From assembly GCA_014607495.2 (NCBI GenBank), contig CP053170.1:2604001-2668000 (forward strand): 64,000 nucleotides of DNA, in the 5' to 3' direction. The position numbers were made by a program, and so were the translations under genes. The stretch comes from Carposina sasakii. Taxonomy: Eukaryota > Arthropoda > Insecta > Lepidoptera > Carposinidae. The notes under the pieces were generated by a model. That model did no database searches and was not told where the DNA came from. It was given only the letters and a program-made list of their open reading frames with translations. Shown here piece by piece: positions 33,301-38,035 of the stretch (positions are counted from its first letter, which is position 1; each line of letters starts with the position of its first letter).

Positions 33301-33907
33301 GTCTATAAGACCAACGGTTTAGGCTGTGCGTTGATCCGTCAAGTCATAGACAAAATACATTTTATATGTATAAATTTAGAGACACGGTGGTGCACTTTCC
33401 AAGTCAAGAAAATAAAAATTCTACCTAGCAGGTTTTATACATATATAATTAAGATATCCGACCTATGTAGATAATTAGGTAGTTGAGAACTTTTTGGTTG
33501 ATATGTAGGTAAGTTAGAAAACTACTCTCTAAACCGTAACGGCGTTATGATAACTATTTTGTTACATACAAGTCTAGATTATTTCAACAAAATATTATTA
33601 TGTTAAAGCCAAGGGAACCTATTGGTAGGTTTTAATAATTCCCTATTATTATTAGGATTGCCAGACCTCTGGTAAACTATTTTTAATTAATTTACTAGTA
33701 ATGATCTTATAACTTATATTTTAATTCTAATAATGACATAGTATTGATGAAAAATTGTGAAAGTGCATTTCCAAAAAAAAACAGCTGATACAGGGCCAAA
33801 GCTCGCACAAAACAAACAAGGCCCAAAATCTCAAAAATATGACATAACTCACCAATCACGATGGACACGCCGAAGAGAACCGCCAATAACAGGTTGTACT
33901 TAGTCAT
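3256..33907 (-). CDS. Secreted WAP-domain protein, exons 1-4 (partial; possibly LEV-9-like)
   Basis: Minus-strand gene with four supported exons: 33907-33853, 7581-7561, 4742-4588 and 3358-3256. The phases join without a break: exon 1 ends in phase 1, exon 2 is 21 nt, exon 3 ends in phase 0 and exon 4 ends in phase 1. The product so far is 111 residues plus a split codon. It has a signal peptide (MTKYNLLLAVLFGVSIVI), a Thr/Ser/Pro-rich linker, a run of six Asp followed by GPPSKSEADDDGRIY, and a WAP-type four-disulfide core of eight cysteines running from AQCPRDEEQ through CLRKCSSDEDC and KKCLCDGACGMSC. The WAP spacing (C-x3-C-xxDxxC, CGxxC) is clear. Nematode LEV-9 and its arthropod relatives join a WAP domain to sushi domains, so the unseen 3' exons may encode sushi repeats; that is inference. 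The protein is likely secreted. The first intron is about 26 kb and holds the Harbinger element. Confidence 0.72.
3413..3565. repeat. Palindromic MITE (copy 1 of 3)
   Basis: About 153 bp with long inverted arms: GTCACACGTAAACGTAAACC on the left pairs with GGTTTAAGTGTGATGATCAG on the right, around a centre with CTCTCTCC/GAGAGAGAAA. Another copy lies at 38608-38760 and a diverged one at about 9588-9735. Confidence 0.7.
3809..4088 (-). mobile_element. tRNA-headed SINE (family SINE1), truncated at its 3' end
   Basis: The reverse complement begins with a tRNA-like head (AGCGGTGACAGCCCAGTGG, an A-box match) and continues with the same body as the copies at 6684, 41545 and 47803. The B box and several body bases are altered or missing. 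Four copies in the window define the family. Confidence 0.75.
4346..4500 (+). repeat. Lepidopteran 'CCACTGCTGGACGT' repeat, degenerate copy
   Basis: It contains CAGTCTATTGCAACCCACTG, CTGGACGTGGGCCTCCCCC and, further on, GGAAACCCGTAATCGC and ACGGGCAGA, which match successive blocks of the repeat family described at 6056. The middle is deleted. Confidence 0.65.
4588..4742 (-). CDS. WAP gene exon 3: acidic linker and start of the WAP domain
   Basis: The 155-nt exon follows TTATTCACAG and ends before GTCAGT. Two nucleotides complete the codon begun in exon 2, then 51 codons read ASLPPPTPADDDDDDG, PPSKSEADDDGRIYKNPRNS and so on to CPRDEEQATLL. A proline-rich start, an Asp run and a basic patch suggest an unstructured linker; the single Cys is the first WAP cysteine. 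It joins exon 4 in phase 0. Confidence 0.8.
4800..6050. other. Intron sequence, AT-rich
   Basis: Intron 2 of the WAP gene. It holds a (TA)n run at 5252-5272 and a duplicated TTTAAATTGGTACCTTT block at 4779-4815. No exon is supported here. The frame at 5793-5984 has no recognisable domain. Confidence 0.45.
6056..6317 (+). repeat. Lepidopteran 'CCACTGCTGGACGT' repeat, near full-length
   Basis: It starts at a CATCAT microsatellite and runs AGCCTATTGCAGTCCACTGC, GGACGTAGGCCTACCCCGG, GTCACCACGCTGGGTAGGCG, GGTTGGTGACCGCAG, the GGGAGGCGCTGCTG block, CCCTTAATCCCCTCGTACGA and CTCTGCCGGCACCACGC. No coding frame is conserved. At least sixteen copies or fragments occur in the window, in both orientations, commonly joined to a (CAT)n or (GAT)n run. 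It resembles a widespread lepidopteran microsatellite-flanking repeat; its class is not evident here. Confidence 0.8.
6684..7024 (+). mobile_element. tRNA-headed SINE (SINE1)
   Basis: The head reads GTGATAGCCCAGTGG (A-box consensus TRGCNNAGYGG) and AAGTTCGATCCC (B-box-like), about 40 bases apart. These are RNA polymerase III internal promoter elements from a tRNA ancestor. The body, about 270 bases, includes GCTCGTGCCTCG and GCACGTAAAACCGTTGGTC and ends near CCGAAATACGGTCGGAGATCATCAT. Sibling copies lie at 3809, 41545 and 47803. Confidence 0.82.
7253..7452 (+). repeat. Dispersed repeat D (copy 1)
   Basis: The family has the blocks TGCTCTGGGAGTGAAA, CTTGTACATCTCAACTATAC, AAATTGGTCAGAAGTGGCAC, CTTGGTGCTCTGCCTACC and GTAAGGGATAAA, followed by GTATGTATGT. 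Other copies lie at 10254, 11584, 14725, 31365, 43538 and 55898. There is no protein-coding signal, and the GTAT tail suggests a SINE or LINE 3' end. Confidence 0.7.
7561..7581 (-). CDS. WAP gene exon 2: 21-nt microexon
   Basis: A strong donor (GTAAGTG after GAAC) and a long pyrimidine tract (CTGCTCCCCGCCCCCCTCAG) mark a tiny exon. Two AG acceptors lie 7 nt apart. Only the inner one (exon start at 7581) continues the frame from exon 1 (ATT G|TC CGC ACC) and into exon 3 (GAA C|CC GCC). The outer one (start 7588) would give an in-frame TGA when joined to exon 1. The residues encoded are RTTSNE plus two split codons. Confidence 0.62.
7673..7926 (+). repeat. 'CCACTGCTGGACGT' repeat copy
   Basis: It carries the same ordered blocks as the copy at 6056, from AGTCCACTGCTGGACGTAGG to CTGCCGGCACCACGCGGC. 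Confidence 0.8.
7930..8610. repeat. Fragments of dispersed repeat F
   Basis: Segments at 7930-7975 and about 8420-8600 share the blocks GACAAGTTGCTTGCTCATC, CCTTAGTCGACTC, GGAGATGCAGCTGATGTATT-like and CTAGTGAAGCCCCGCATCAG with more than fifteen other places in the window. The frames reported between them (7968-8261, 8451-8735) have no recognisable domain and are treated as chance. Confidence 0.5.
8615..8956 (-). mobile_element. Mariner-type MITE B, left-truncated copy
   Basis: It matches the family defined at 18307: a body with GAAGCATACCTGGGAAGTGT and GAGTAAATAGA and a right end GGGTGGCAACGAAAAAACAA followed by CCTGTATGTA. The left terminal repeat is missing; it abuts a repeat F fragment. 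Confidence 0.75.
8960..9587. other. Intron sequence without supported features
   Basis: A GC-rich island at 9040-9110 contains CGTCGCTTGCGCCGGCGCAG. No splice context or conserved domain supports the short frame that crosses it (9040-9237). The rest is AT-rich. Confidence 0.4.
9588..9735. repeat. Palindromic MITE, diverged third copy
   Basis: GGTCACACTTAAAGTAAACT and AACCTAAACTTAAAATAAG on the left and CAAATTTTAAATTTGTGTTC on the right resemble the elements at 3413 and 38608. The arms are weakly paired. Confidence 0.4.
10080..10215. repeat. Fold-back element
   Basis: AAAGCCTATGTGAAGAATAA, TTGATGCCGTC and TTTCTCT on the left pair with AGAGACAGCATCAACTTTAT and CCTTTACATAGGCTATC on the right, giving an imperfect stem of about 40 bp around a short centre. 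Confidence 0.6.
10254..10513 (+). repeat. Dispersed repeat D (longest copy)
   Basis: It has all blocks of the family plus an internal segment (GGGTCTCGGTGTTTTGTAAG, GATGGGCTGATCATCTG) that is missing from the copy at 7253. It ends with GTATGTA. Confidence 0.75.
10915..11157 (-). repeat. 'CCACTGCTGGACGT' repeat copy
   Basis: Reverse-oriented copy, from CTCGGCAGGATAGCACCACC to CCAGTGGACTGCAATAC. Confidence 0.75.
11470..11550. repeat. Partial palindromic MITE K
   Basis: One arm only: AAATTTTGTGGATAGATT, CTTCGCTTAACTTTAG and TTTGTATCCTGTATA, matching the complete elements at 50695, 56066 and 56754. Confidence 0.5.
11584..11755 (-). repeat. Dispersed repeat D (copy 3)
   Basis: Reverse-oriented: TACATACATATAATCACGCC, CTTACGGGATAGGCAGAGCA and TTGACCAATTTTGAGGGTAT. 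Confidence 0.7.
12749..13100 (-). mobile_element. Mariner-type MITE B
   Basis: The left end is CAGAGTGATTTTTGGTCGTC-like after TA and the right end is CAACAAAAAA...AACTG followed by TAT. It carries the internal blocks GTCTGATTTCCAAAATATTA and TAAATTTCGCCCGATCAAG. One end has lost the usual CCCTG. Confidence 0.75.
13153..13340 (-). mobile_element. Helitron copy, 3' half
   Basis: In reverse complement it ends GTGGACTAG-type (CTAGTGGACGACCGCGACTC on the plus strand), and it shares AAATTATCCGGGATAAAAAT with the 1380 copy. The 5' end is not clear. Confidence 0.65.
13436..13714 (+). mobile_element. Mariner-type MITE B with an internal deletion
   Basis: It matches the 18307 copy from GGTTGTTTTTTCGTTGCCAC to CAAAAAATACCCTG but jumps directly from AAAATCTTGC to TTCCATGGAGAAAA, losing about 90 bases between two GCTTCC-like sites. 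Confidence 0.75.
13805..14068 (+). repeat. 'CCACTGCTGGACGT' repeat copy
   Basis: Full set of blocks, from ATCAGCCTATTGCAGTCCAC to CTACTCTGCCGAGGCTACAC. The three frames that cross it are chance. Confidence 0.8.
14725..14868 (+). repeat. Dispersed repeat D (copy 4)
   Basis: From ACTAAGCAAACTTGTACATC to AAAGGCGTGATTATATGTAT and a GTAT run. Confidence 0.7.
14870..16555. other. Intron sequence without a supported exon
   Basis: It contains a Helitron-like internal piece near 15655-15780 (TTATCTCTGAAACGGCTTGA). I see no splice-flanked coding exon. The open frames at 15199-15435 (minus) and 15821-16066 (plus) carry no family motif. Confidence 0.4.
16560..16870 (+). mobile_element. LINE 3' end, frameshifted
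   Basis: It matches the LINE fragment at 41047-41316: CACCATCGGGATACTAGACG, TTATGCTAACTCGTTTGTAA, GGAGTGGAATGCACTTCCCG and TTTCTAGGCAAACATGTACC. A small insertion near 16675-16690 breaks the frame, so this is a dead 5'-truncated copy. The following GCCTAGCTAATTGTAAAA is its 3' UTR. Confidence 0.75.
17628..17750 (+). repeat. 'CCACTGCTGGACGT' repeat, short subfamily
   Basis: After GGACGTAGGTCTCCCCC it diverges from the main family into CTCGATCTCCCGTTTTTGCC and CAGTCACTACCAGCCGCCCT. The same arrangement occurs at 28040-28150 (reverse) and in part at 50560-50632, so this is a true subfamily. Confidence 0.65.
17826..18021 (-). mobile_element. Helitron copy
   Basis: On the minus strand it runs from TCTACTAATATTATAAACGC through an ATGG tandem run (17966-17990) to GCGGACGAAGTCGCGGGCGT and CCACTAG, then T. 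It carries the ATCCGGGATATAAATATTTT block. Confidence 0.7.
18176..18304 (+). repeat. Tandem duplication unit 1
   Basis: This segment of about 130 bp (TATACATTATAAACCTTTCT to TTTGTTTTATAATA) recurs almost identically at 18672-18802. The two units are separated only by MITE B. See unit 2. Confidence 0.85.
18307..18671 (+). mobile_element. Mariner-type MITE B, best copy, 365 bp
   Basis: It is flanked on both sides by TA (18305-18306 and 18672-18673), the target duplication of Tc1/mariner elements. The ends are inverted: CAGGGTGTTTTTTTGTGG on the left, and CAGGATGATTTTTGGTCGTC on the right when read from the other strand. Internal blocks include ACGTACTCTATACATCAAAT, GGCGAAATTTATAGTGTC and CCAGACACTTCCCAGGTATG. 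No transposase is encoded; the assignment to Tc1/mariner rests on TA and terminal sequence only. Confidence 0.82.
18672..18802 (+). repeat. Tandem duplication unit 2
   Basis: Differs from unit 1 by a handful of substitutions (GCATGAAAATC for GCATCAAAATC, ATCTAAGC for ATCTATGC). Before the MITE inserted, the two units would have been in direct contact at a TATA site. Confidence 0.85.
18805..21340. other. Intron sequence, no supported exon
   Basis: CCGG-rich short islands occur at 19020-19090 and 20340-20440, and a moderately GC-rich block at 19670-19880. None has splice-flanked coding potential that I can defend. Confidence 0.4.
21345..21505 (+). mobile_element. tRNA-headed SINE (SINE3)
   Basis: It contains GGTGGCTTAGTGG (A box) and GTGGGTTCGATTCCCAC (B box with a complete T-arm stem). 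It is preceded by a 5' flank (ATATGTAACTTAGAAAAGAG) and followed by an AT-rich tail (TTTTCCATTTTCTTTATTAA), both shared with the copy at 44128. An extra copy of the tail lies at 21147-21182. The anticodon arm does not fold as a normal tRNA, so I treat it as a SINE. Confidence 0.65.
22254..22540 (-). repeat. 'CCACTGCTGGACGT' repeat with a (GAT)n tail
   Basis: Complete reverse-oriented copy ending in GATGATGATGATGATGAT. Confidence 0.82.
22562..22683 (-). mobile_element. LINE or SINE 3' tail
   Basis: The reverse complement reads CTCATTGTTGTCTTATATTC ... CATGCCAAAAGCCAAATAAA and then CGATCTATATATC. The same tail occurs in plus orientation at 57428-57545. An AATAAA followed by a short tandem tail is typical of a retroelement 3' end. 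Confidence 0.65.
23213..23350 (+). repeat. Harbinger left terminal inverted repeat and subterminal repeats
   Basis: The terminal 20 bp are followed by GCGTTGCGTCAGCGTTGCGT, CGACGCAGCGCTACCACTGC and, after a short gap, TTCACACGGCGCGCTGCGTC. Repeated TGCGTC/GACGCA motifs are plausible binding sites for the transposase or its MADF partner. Confidence 0.8.
23494..25768 (+). pseudogene. Harbinger MADF-BESS protein gene with a one-base frameshift
   Basis: Exon 1 is 23494-23680 (start ATG after TTTGCAGGGTAAA; ends AAAGTTG before GTGAGT). Exon 2 is 25156-25768 (acceptor TTTTGCAG). Exon 1 plus the start of exon 2 give a MADF domain: IDYLITLIQEREIIWDKSN, WEDISKVLFP, then KKWRSVKDNYFRY and LKKYHLYNQLLF. 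Exon 2 also encodes a BESS-like motif near the C-terminus (FFRAILPSIQEFSDRE, then RFQSKVIQIIDEM). MADF binds DNA and BESS mediates protein contacts. In a T6 run near 25288-25293 the frame is lost by one base and TGA follows. The total coding length, 800 nt, is one short of a multiple of three, consistent with a single missing base. Real decay or a sequencing slip are both possible. Confidence 0.82.
23948..26204 (-). CDS. Harbinger transposase (DDE_Tnp_4 / HARBI1 type), two exons
   Basis: Exon 1 is 26204-25906 (ATG, reading MDRKRRLALLLLLRHRRNRR). Exon 2 is 24827-23948. The donor GTAAC after TTTAAG and acceptor TTTTCAG before ATACCTAGG join in frame (GITLR|YLGSG). The product is 392 residues, usual for the family. 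An N-terminal helical region (FYNFFRMSVSSFECLLKSL, then RGKSTIAYIIQRVC) precedes a DDE core with D171 in GAIDGKHI, D261 in FVGDEAFGL and E298 in VECAFGIIANKWR; the accompanying FVDIGAYGKECDS motif is present. No stop or frameshift is visible, so it could be active. The enzyme cuts and pastes the element. Exon 2 lies inside the MADF gene's intron on the opposite strand. Confidence 0.88.
24891..25090. mobile_element. Palindromic MITE nested in the Harbinger element, 200 bp
   Basis: The ends are TGACATATTCAGACATCGAT and ATATCTGAATATGTCA, and the two halves pair further in (CAGCTGTTGCATACA against TGTATGTAACAGCTG; GGAATCGCGAAAA against TTTTCACGATTCC). It sits in the introns of both Harbinger genes, so neither product is interrupted. 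Confidence 0.78.
26280..26388 (-). repeat. Harbinger right terminal inverted repeat and subterminal repeats
   Basis: TGCGTTGCGACGACGCAACG, CAACGCAACGCGCCGTGTGG and ACTGGCTCTCA mirror the left end, with further GCGTC motifs up to about 26280. Confidence 0.8.
26440..27260. other. Intron sequence, no supported exon
   Basis: AT-rich with a CCCGGGT-rich patch at 27088-27125. The overlapping short frames at 26933-27177 on both strands have no family motif. Confidence 0.4.
27265..27631 (+). mobile_element. Mariner-type MITE B, 367 bp
   Basis: CAGAGTGTTTTTTCGTTGCC to CAAAAATCACCCTG, flanked by TATA and TATA, with all internal blocks present. Confidence 0.82.
27770..27955 (-). repeat. 'CCACTGCTGGACGT' repeat fragment
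   Basis: Reverse-oriented: GGGTTTCCTCGAAGTGGGCA, CACCAACCCGCCTGCCCAGC and GGGGGGAGACCTACGTC. Confidence 0.75.
28040..28150 (-). repeat. 'CCACTGCTGGACGT' repeat, short subfamily
   Basis: AGAGGGCAGCTGGTAGTGAC, GGTTGGCAAAAACGGGAGAC and CCTACGTCCAGCAGTGGACT match the subfamily at 17628. Confidence 0.7.
28465..28870. repeat. Two dispersed-repeat fragments
   Basis: 28465-28620 has GGGCAAAAATTGGGTGC, CGGTGTGCAATTTGCATACT and TCTGCCCAACCTCTTTGGAG, a family also seen at 40300-40430 and, in part, 60040-60120. 28660-28870 is a repeat F fragment (GCGATGAGCTAGCAGTTC, GGCCCCGCTATGCTACAAC). Confidence 0.55.
28863..29577 (+). mobile_element. Mariner-type MITE B interrupted by a Helitron
   Basis: CAGGGTGTTTTTTCGTTGCC at the left and CACTCTG then TATA at the right. 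The element reads normally up to ATATTAATTA at 29051 and resumes at TTTCTTGTGAAAAAATCTTG at 29389. The 337-bp gap is a Helitron copy (next entry). Confidence 0.85.
29052..29388 (-). mobile_element. Helitron inserted in MITE B, with inferable empty site
   Basis: Read on the minus strand the insert begins TCTATACATATAATAAAA and ends GTCCACTAG. Sibling MITEs show the empty site GAAATAATTA; here it is GAAA, then the insert, then TAATTA. So insertion was between A and T, with TC at the 5' end, CTAG at the 3' end and no target duplication, the defining Helitron signature. It encodes no helicase and must be moved in trans. Confidence 0.88.
29978..30070. repeat. Short fold-back element
   Basis: TATACTATACGCCAACCGTC at the left pairs with GACGATTGGCGTATAGTATA at the right (one mismatch), around a GC-containing centre. 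About 93 bp. Confidence 0.7.
30480..30835 (+). mobile_element. LINE 3' remnants
   Basis: 30505-30605 is a LINE 3' UTR (GGAAGAAATCTCTTTCAGAG, GTGTGTACAATAAAGAATAT) shared with 1-440 and 48986. 30690-30790 carries GGAAGACCTAGCCGGACTTT and GATCAAATTGGTGAAAGAAA, the GRP(S/R)RTFTDQIGE-like end of another LINE polyprotein, frameshifted. Confidence 0.55.
31075..32165. repeat. Cluster of repeat F fragments and a repeat D fragment
   Basis: Repeat F pieces at 31075-31195, 31510-31690 and 31985-32165 share AACTGC-to-ATCACG ends, GTCGACTC and CTTCCGTGCATG-type blocks, and GCTAGCAACTTGTCAC. Repeat D lies at 31365-31475 in reverse. A GATA run sits at 31735-31755. No gene is supported. Confidence 0.6.
32183..32582 (-). 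mobile_element. Mariner-type MITE B, 400 bp
   Basis: CAGGGTGATTTTTGGTCGTC to GGCAACGAAAAAACATCCTG, flanked by TA on both sides. A TATATATA and T-run expansion near 32450-32475 makes it longer than its siblings. Confidence 0.82.
32600..32815. repeat. Fold-back element
   Basis: TTATCTTTTGACACAAAAC and AAAAAATCAGCTGTTCCATA at the left pair with TATGGAACAGCAGATTTTTT and TGTCAAAAGATAATA at the right. Confidence 0.65.
32815..32985 (-). repeat. 'CCACTGCTGGACGT' repeat fragment
   Basis: Degenerate reverse copy: GTCTGCCCGTGGGTATTGTA, GCTCAGCGTGGTGACTATCG and GCCTACGTCTAGCAGTGGAC. Confidence 0.7.
33853..33907 (-). CDS. WAP gene exon 1: signal peptide
   Basis: ATG at 33907; 18 codons read MTKYNLLLAVLFGVSIVI, with a Lys in the n-region and a hydrophobic core of about 14 residues. 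Then one G, then the donor GTGAGT (33852 onward). Reading through the donor gives nothing recognisable, so the splice is favoured. The phase (1) matches the microexon at 7581. Confidence 0.72.
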
Positions 33908-34080
33908 GGCTCACCAATCACAGTGCACGATTAGACATGTATCATTTTTCGCGATGCGCAATTGGTGGAAATCGGGGAAAGCAAGATGGCGGGAAACGCG
34001 TGCGGCTGGGGCGCTCGCTCGCCGCGGTCTGGGGACCCCACCGACGTTCCCTGGGCTGCGTGTTTACAATGCTACAATGG
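33908..34080 (-). promoter_or_regulatory. GC-rich, TATA-less upstream region of the WAP gene
   Basis: Just upstream of the ATG the sequence turns GC-rich for about 120 bases (around GCTGGGGCGCTCGCTCGCCG) within AT-rich surroundings, with two CCAATT/CCAATC motifs and no TATA box. A TATA-less 5' UTR and promoter are likely, but this is inferred from composition and position. Confidence 0.4.
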
Positions 34081-34449
34081 ATTCTGGATTATGTTGTGAG
34101 AGATTTGCTGAAAACCTTTGTTTCTTATCGTGGATGATGATAATTCTTTTTTTAGCTGACTACGCCAGAAGGAATGCTGTAGTATTTCGACTGTATGTGG
34201 GTAAGTATGTATGTATATATATTTCTTTGGCACGCTTTAAGAGACTACTGCTTTTTGCATTTGAGCTTAAAATGATTTAATAGATACGTCTTAGTCGTGA
34301 GAGTGGCACTGCATACATAAAAATTTTGTGCAATCGGAGTTTTTTTATATAATTAGAATCACACATCAGCTGGACGTAGACCAGAGCAAGCCACAAGGCT
34401 ACTGACATAGGGGGATTTTTCCAACAGTCACCACGCTGGACAGGCGGGT

Positions 34450-36145
34450 AATTCGTTTCAGAATATCCGAGTCCGCATAAGTCTAATCTAGGTAGGCATT
34501 CTCCTCTGACAAGATTAATGGATACCTACAACAAATTATCCTAATCAGTAAACATTGATATAACTGGTGATCTTGTAAATGTATTTAAGCATAAAGTTTT
34601 TCAATCGATTAATACAATTTAGTCCATGCTTATGTCTTAATACGCTTCATTGCTTAAATAATGGTTAAATAGTTTTACTTCATTTATTGTAAAAGTTGTG
34701 CTAGCCTGTAATTGTGATACATAATATTATCGTGTGCTCCTGTCCAACTTGTATCTTAACGGAACTGTTATGTATTATGTTGGCTTTCTAATTTAATAAA
34801 TAAATAAATATTCAGTTTGTTTCAGGAGAATTAATCATTGATTTTTCCTTCCAAGTCATAAGATGGCTAAACAAAATATTTTAACAAATATAATAATCAT
34901 GTGTTTGTCAACCATTCAACCAGTATATTTTACATTACTCATTAAGATCCTTTAAAGAAGTAGAAGAAGATCATTGCTTGAGAGAACGGAATGCACGAAA
35001 GATGCACGGAAGAAGACCAGTTAAATTTGTATCAAGTTGTACCTACGTATTTTTTTTTTAGTTTTATTTTCGATGAGTTCCCAATATGGTGCTTAATTTC
35101 GTTACCATAGTAGACTTTGAGCAATACGCAGCCGTTACACCTTAGCGAATAATGATAGGACGATGAAAGCCAGCGCTCCAGGAAAATTGTGCCATATTTC
35201 TATCTTACTATAGGTACGTATTCATATAAATATTTGGGAAAAGCTTTATAATATTCTCGAATTTTGTTATTTCTTTTGACAAAACCACATTAGTTCTACG
35301 TAATTTAGTTTGTTGAAATAAACATCCCTTTTATCTCAGACTGATATTTATGATTAACCAAAGCTTAATAAGCAATGTTGAGTAGAAGCTATAGTATTAT
35401 CATATCTGTGGTAGAAGGTATGTCTAGGTATATACAATCTGGGCACACAGCAGTGTTTGTAGCCAAGTTCAAAGATTTTTTTTTAAATTTATATACTTAC
35501 CTAAGTATTGTCTATTTTGTAGCCATTTTTGACTCCGTTACAGTTATATGTAATCCGATCTCGTTTGGTTTATTATAACCAAATATTTTTTATCTGAATA
35601 AATTATGATCAATAAAAAGTTTTCTTTTGATAAGGTAGGGTTAGTGTTGAACATCCAACATATTTATACAATGTGATGTAACAACCAAAAGAGTATTTGT
35701 GATAGCAATGCTCGAAACTTCCCAAAGCCTATGGATCGAATCATGGAGCCTGCACTATGCAGAGAACCGTATCTGCACAAAATTGCTCTGAGAAGCTCGA
35801 ACGATCACATGTTTATTCGATTCCCCACATAGGTGGGAGGCTGGAACGTGGAGTACGCCTCAAAGCATCATCATGGAAACATGCTTTCATACAATCACTG
35901 ATCGTTGCAAATGCTAACGACATGTGATTGAGGGCTCGGGTGGCAGTCTCAACCCATTGCACGGGTTCTCAAGTCGATTTTGTGGATATAGGTTGGGGCG
36001 CTCTTTACATGTGGGCTTCGGTATTTACATAGCTTTTGAGCTAAGTTAAGCGAAAAGCTACCCACTTTTATGAGACTTAAATCACCCCATATAGTATGGG
36101 GAGCATACGCATGTGGGCTGCTCTTCAGTGGGCTAGCTATTAGCT
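34450..36145. other. Intergenic sequence, mostly unassigned
   Basis: 34369-34450 is a fragment of the CCACTGCTGGACGT repeat. 35660-35960 is a moderately GC-balanced block (GAATCATGGAGCCTGCACTA, GGTGGGAGGCTGGAACGTGG) seen only once in the window, without a coding frame. 35990-36080 resembles one arm of palindromic MITE K. Confidence 0.45.
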
Positions 36146-36150
36146 TAGTT

Positions 36151-36395
36151 AGTATAGCCGCGTGGTGCCGGCACCACCCCTACCTGCCCGTGGGTATCGT
36201 ACGAGGCGATTAAGGGTTTCCGGGAGGTGGGCAGCAACGCCTCCCGTACTGACAACATAGTCTGAAAATCACACTGCGGTCACCAACCCGCCTGCCCAGC
36301 GTGGTGACTATGGGCAAAACCCCGCTGTGGCAGTAGCCTTGTGGCGTGCCCTGGGGAGGCCTACGTCCAGCAGTGGACTGCAATAGGCTGAAGAA
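36151..36395 (-). repeat. 'CCACTGCTGGACGT' repeat, near-consensus copy
   Basis: One of the best conserved copies, from GCCGCGTGGTGCCGGCACC to CAGCAGTGGACTGCAATAGG, ending in a GAA run. Confidence 0.82.
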
Positions 36396-36594
36396 GAAGA
36401 AGAAGTATACTTAGCAAACGTACCGGCAAACGCAGCGTGGTAAGATTACCCCCGAGATGGGCTTACTTGGACGAAATCAGGATATTTTATTTTAGCTCAA
36501 AGATTAACCTTGGCAACGCCCTAAGCTGTACATGCTGGTAGGTACTTATTTAAACTGTTACGTATAGCTAAGTGTTTCCTGAGCTGACGTGGAG

Positions 36595-36795
36595 CGTCAC
36601 TAGAATACATCAGCTGCATCTCCTTCCGTGCATGTCGTAAGAGTCGACTAAGGAACTCGGGCAGTCTCTCAGGCGATAAGCTAGCAACTTGTCACTGACA
36701 ATATACATAGGTATGTCCTTGCTATGCGTGCCTGAGGGATCTTATTCATGATCCTGCAGTTCTGGATGCCCCATTTCGGGAACACAGCCATGTAT
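36595..36795 (-). repeat. Dispersed repeat F, good copy
   Basis: CTAGAATACATCAGCTGCAT, CCGTGCATGTCGTAAGAGTC, GGCGATAAGCTAGCAACTTG and CTTATTCATGATCCTGCAGT. More than fifteen fragments in the window share these blocks. Its class is unknown. Confidence 0.65.
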
Positions 36796-37639
36796 TTATC
36801 ATACAATGTAGTTATAGCCAAGTACCGTGTTAGTGGGTAATAAAAGTCCTTGGTAGAGGCGCTAATGTGTACTTTACTTTAACAGTGATCCATACATTTC
36901 AGTTAGTTCTATAAAAATCCGTAGGACATCGTTATAAAAATAGACCAGCTTTTCCCATAGCTTTATATACTACTAACGCCATCTAACGGACTTTTCCGGA
37001 GACAGATCTACTTCACGCGTAATAGAAGGAAAATCAAATAGTTCAAATGACTAATCATAGATGGCAGTAAACGAAACGAACTAGTAAAAAATGAATTTTT
37101 ATTTCTGTATGTACTTATGTGTCTAATATTATCTTCATCTGAGAATATTATTGTACACACAAATTGCACTTCACATAGTAAATAGAATAAACCTTATACC
37201 CTATATGACATTTCAACGCAATAAATTAACAATTTTCGCCGTTGCATTGCTACTGCTTTGCTCTGCCTACAGATCAATCAGCCATAGGTCCATTTTGTAA
37301 AGTACATAACCTGCTGACTGAAAATTTCAACATTTTCTTTTTCTGTAGTACACGCGGACGAAGTCGCGAGCGTCCACTAGTTATTGTTATAATGTTTTTT
37401 AATGACGGTTATAAACTACAAAATAACATTAATTATTATTTATGATATTATCGAATTAGTTCGATATGATAACAAATAATTTAAAATAGCTCTGTAAATA
37501 AATTGCTAACCTAGCTTTGCTCGGACCATAAAGCTCTTCAAACTACGCTATAGTTATAATAGCATAGTATATGTATAGCACAATATCGCGCAACATACAT
37601 ATTATTATGTTATTACGGACACGTCCCGTGCTGACCAGC

Positions 37640-38035
37640 ACGATCCACAATCAGCTGCATCTCCTTCCGTGCATGTTGTTATAGTTAGACGGCCGATTGG
37701 TGTTGTTGGTAGTGGCCCTGCCTGCGACGCCATAGGTCCTGGGTTCGAATCCCGGTAGGTGAGCAAACATTGATGTGATGAATATCGATGTTTGTTTCCG
37801 AGTCATGGATGTTTATATACTTATCTATGTATTTATATACCGTTGCTTAGTACCCACGTCACAAGACCTTAGGGATCTTAGTGTGGGACTAGGTCAATGT
37901 GTTGTGAAGTGTGTGAAAAAAAAAACACAAGTCGCATTAGGGCATTCTCACAGGCGATGAGCTCTCTGCTGTGCTTTATGTGACCGTGGAGATCACCGTT
38001 GTGATCCTACTGTTCTGTCTGTCTATACAAGAGGA
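37640..38035. repeat. Repeat F split by a SINE
   Basis: The left part (CAGCTGCATCTCCTTCCGTG, CATGTTGTTATAG) and right part (GGGCATTCTCACAGGCGATG) of one repeat F copy are separated by the SINE at 37683-37928. Confidence 0.65.
37683..37928 (+). mobile_element. tRNA-headed SINE (SINE2)
   Basis: The head contains TGTTGGTAGTGG (A-box-like) and GGGTTCGAATCCCGG, a perfect B box with its stem. The body has TGTTTCCGAGTCATGGATGT, TTAGTACCCACGTCACAAGA and ATGTGTTGTGAAGTGTGTGA, then an A tail. The body is also found at about 44760-44885, and in reverse near 50170-50230. Confidence 0.78.

Noticed and set aside
33861..34280. 139-codon plus frame antisense to the WAP first exon
   Set aside because: It overlaps the signal-peptide exon and GC-rich upstream region. 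The composition (WRETRAAGALARRG) follows the GC-rich DNA, with no domain.
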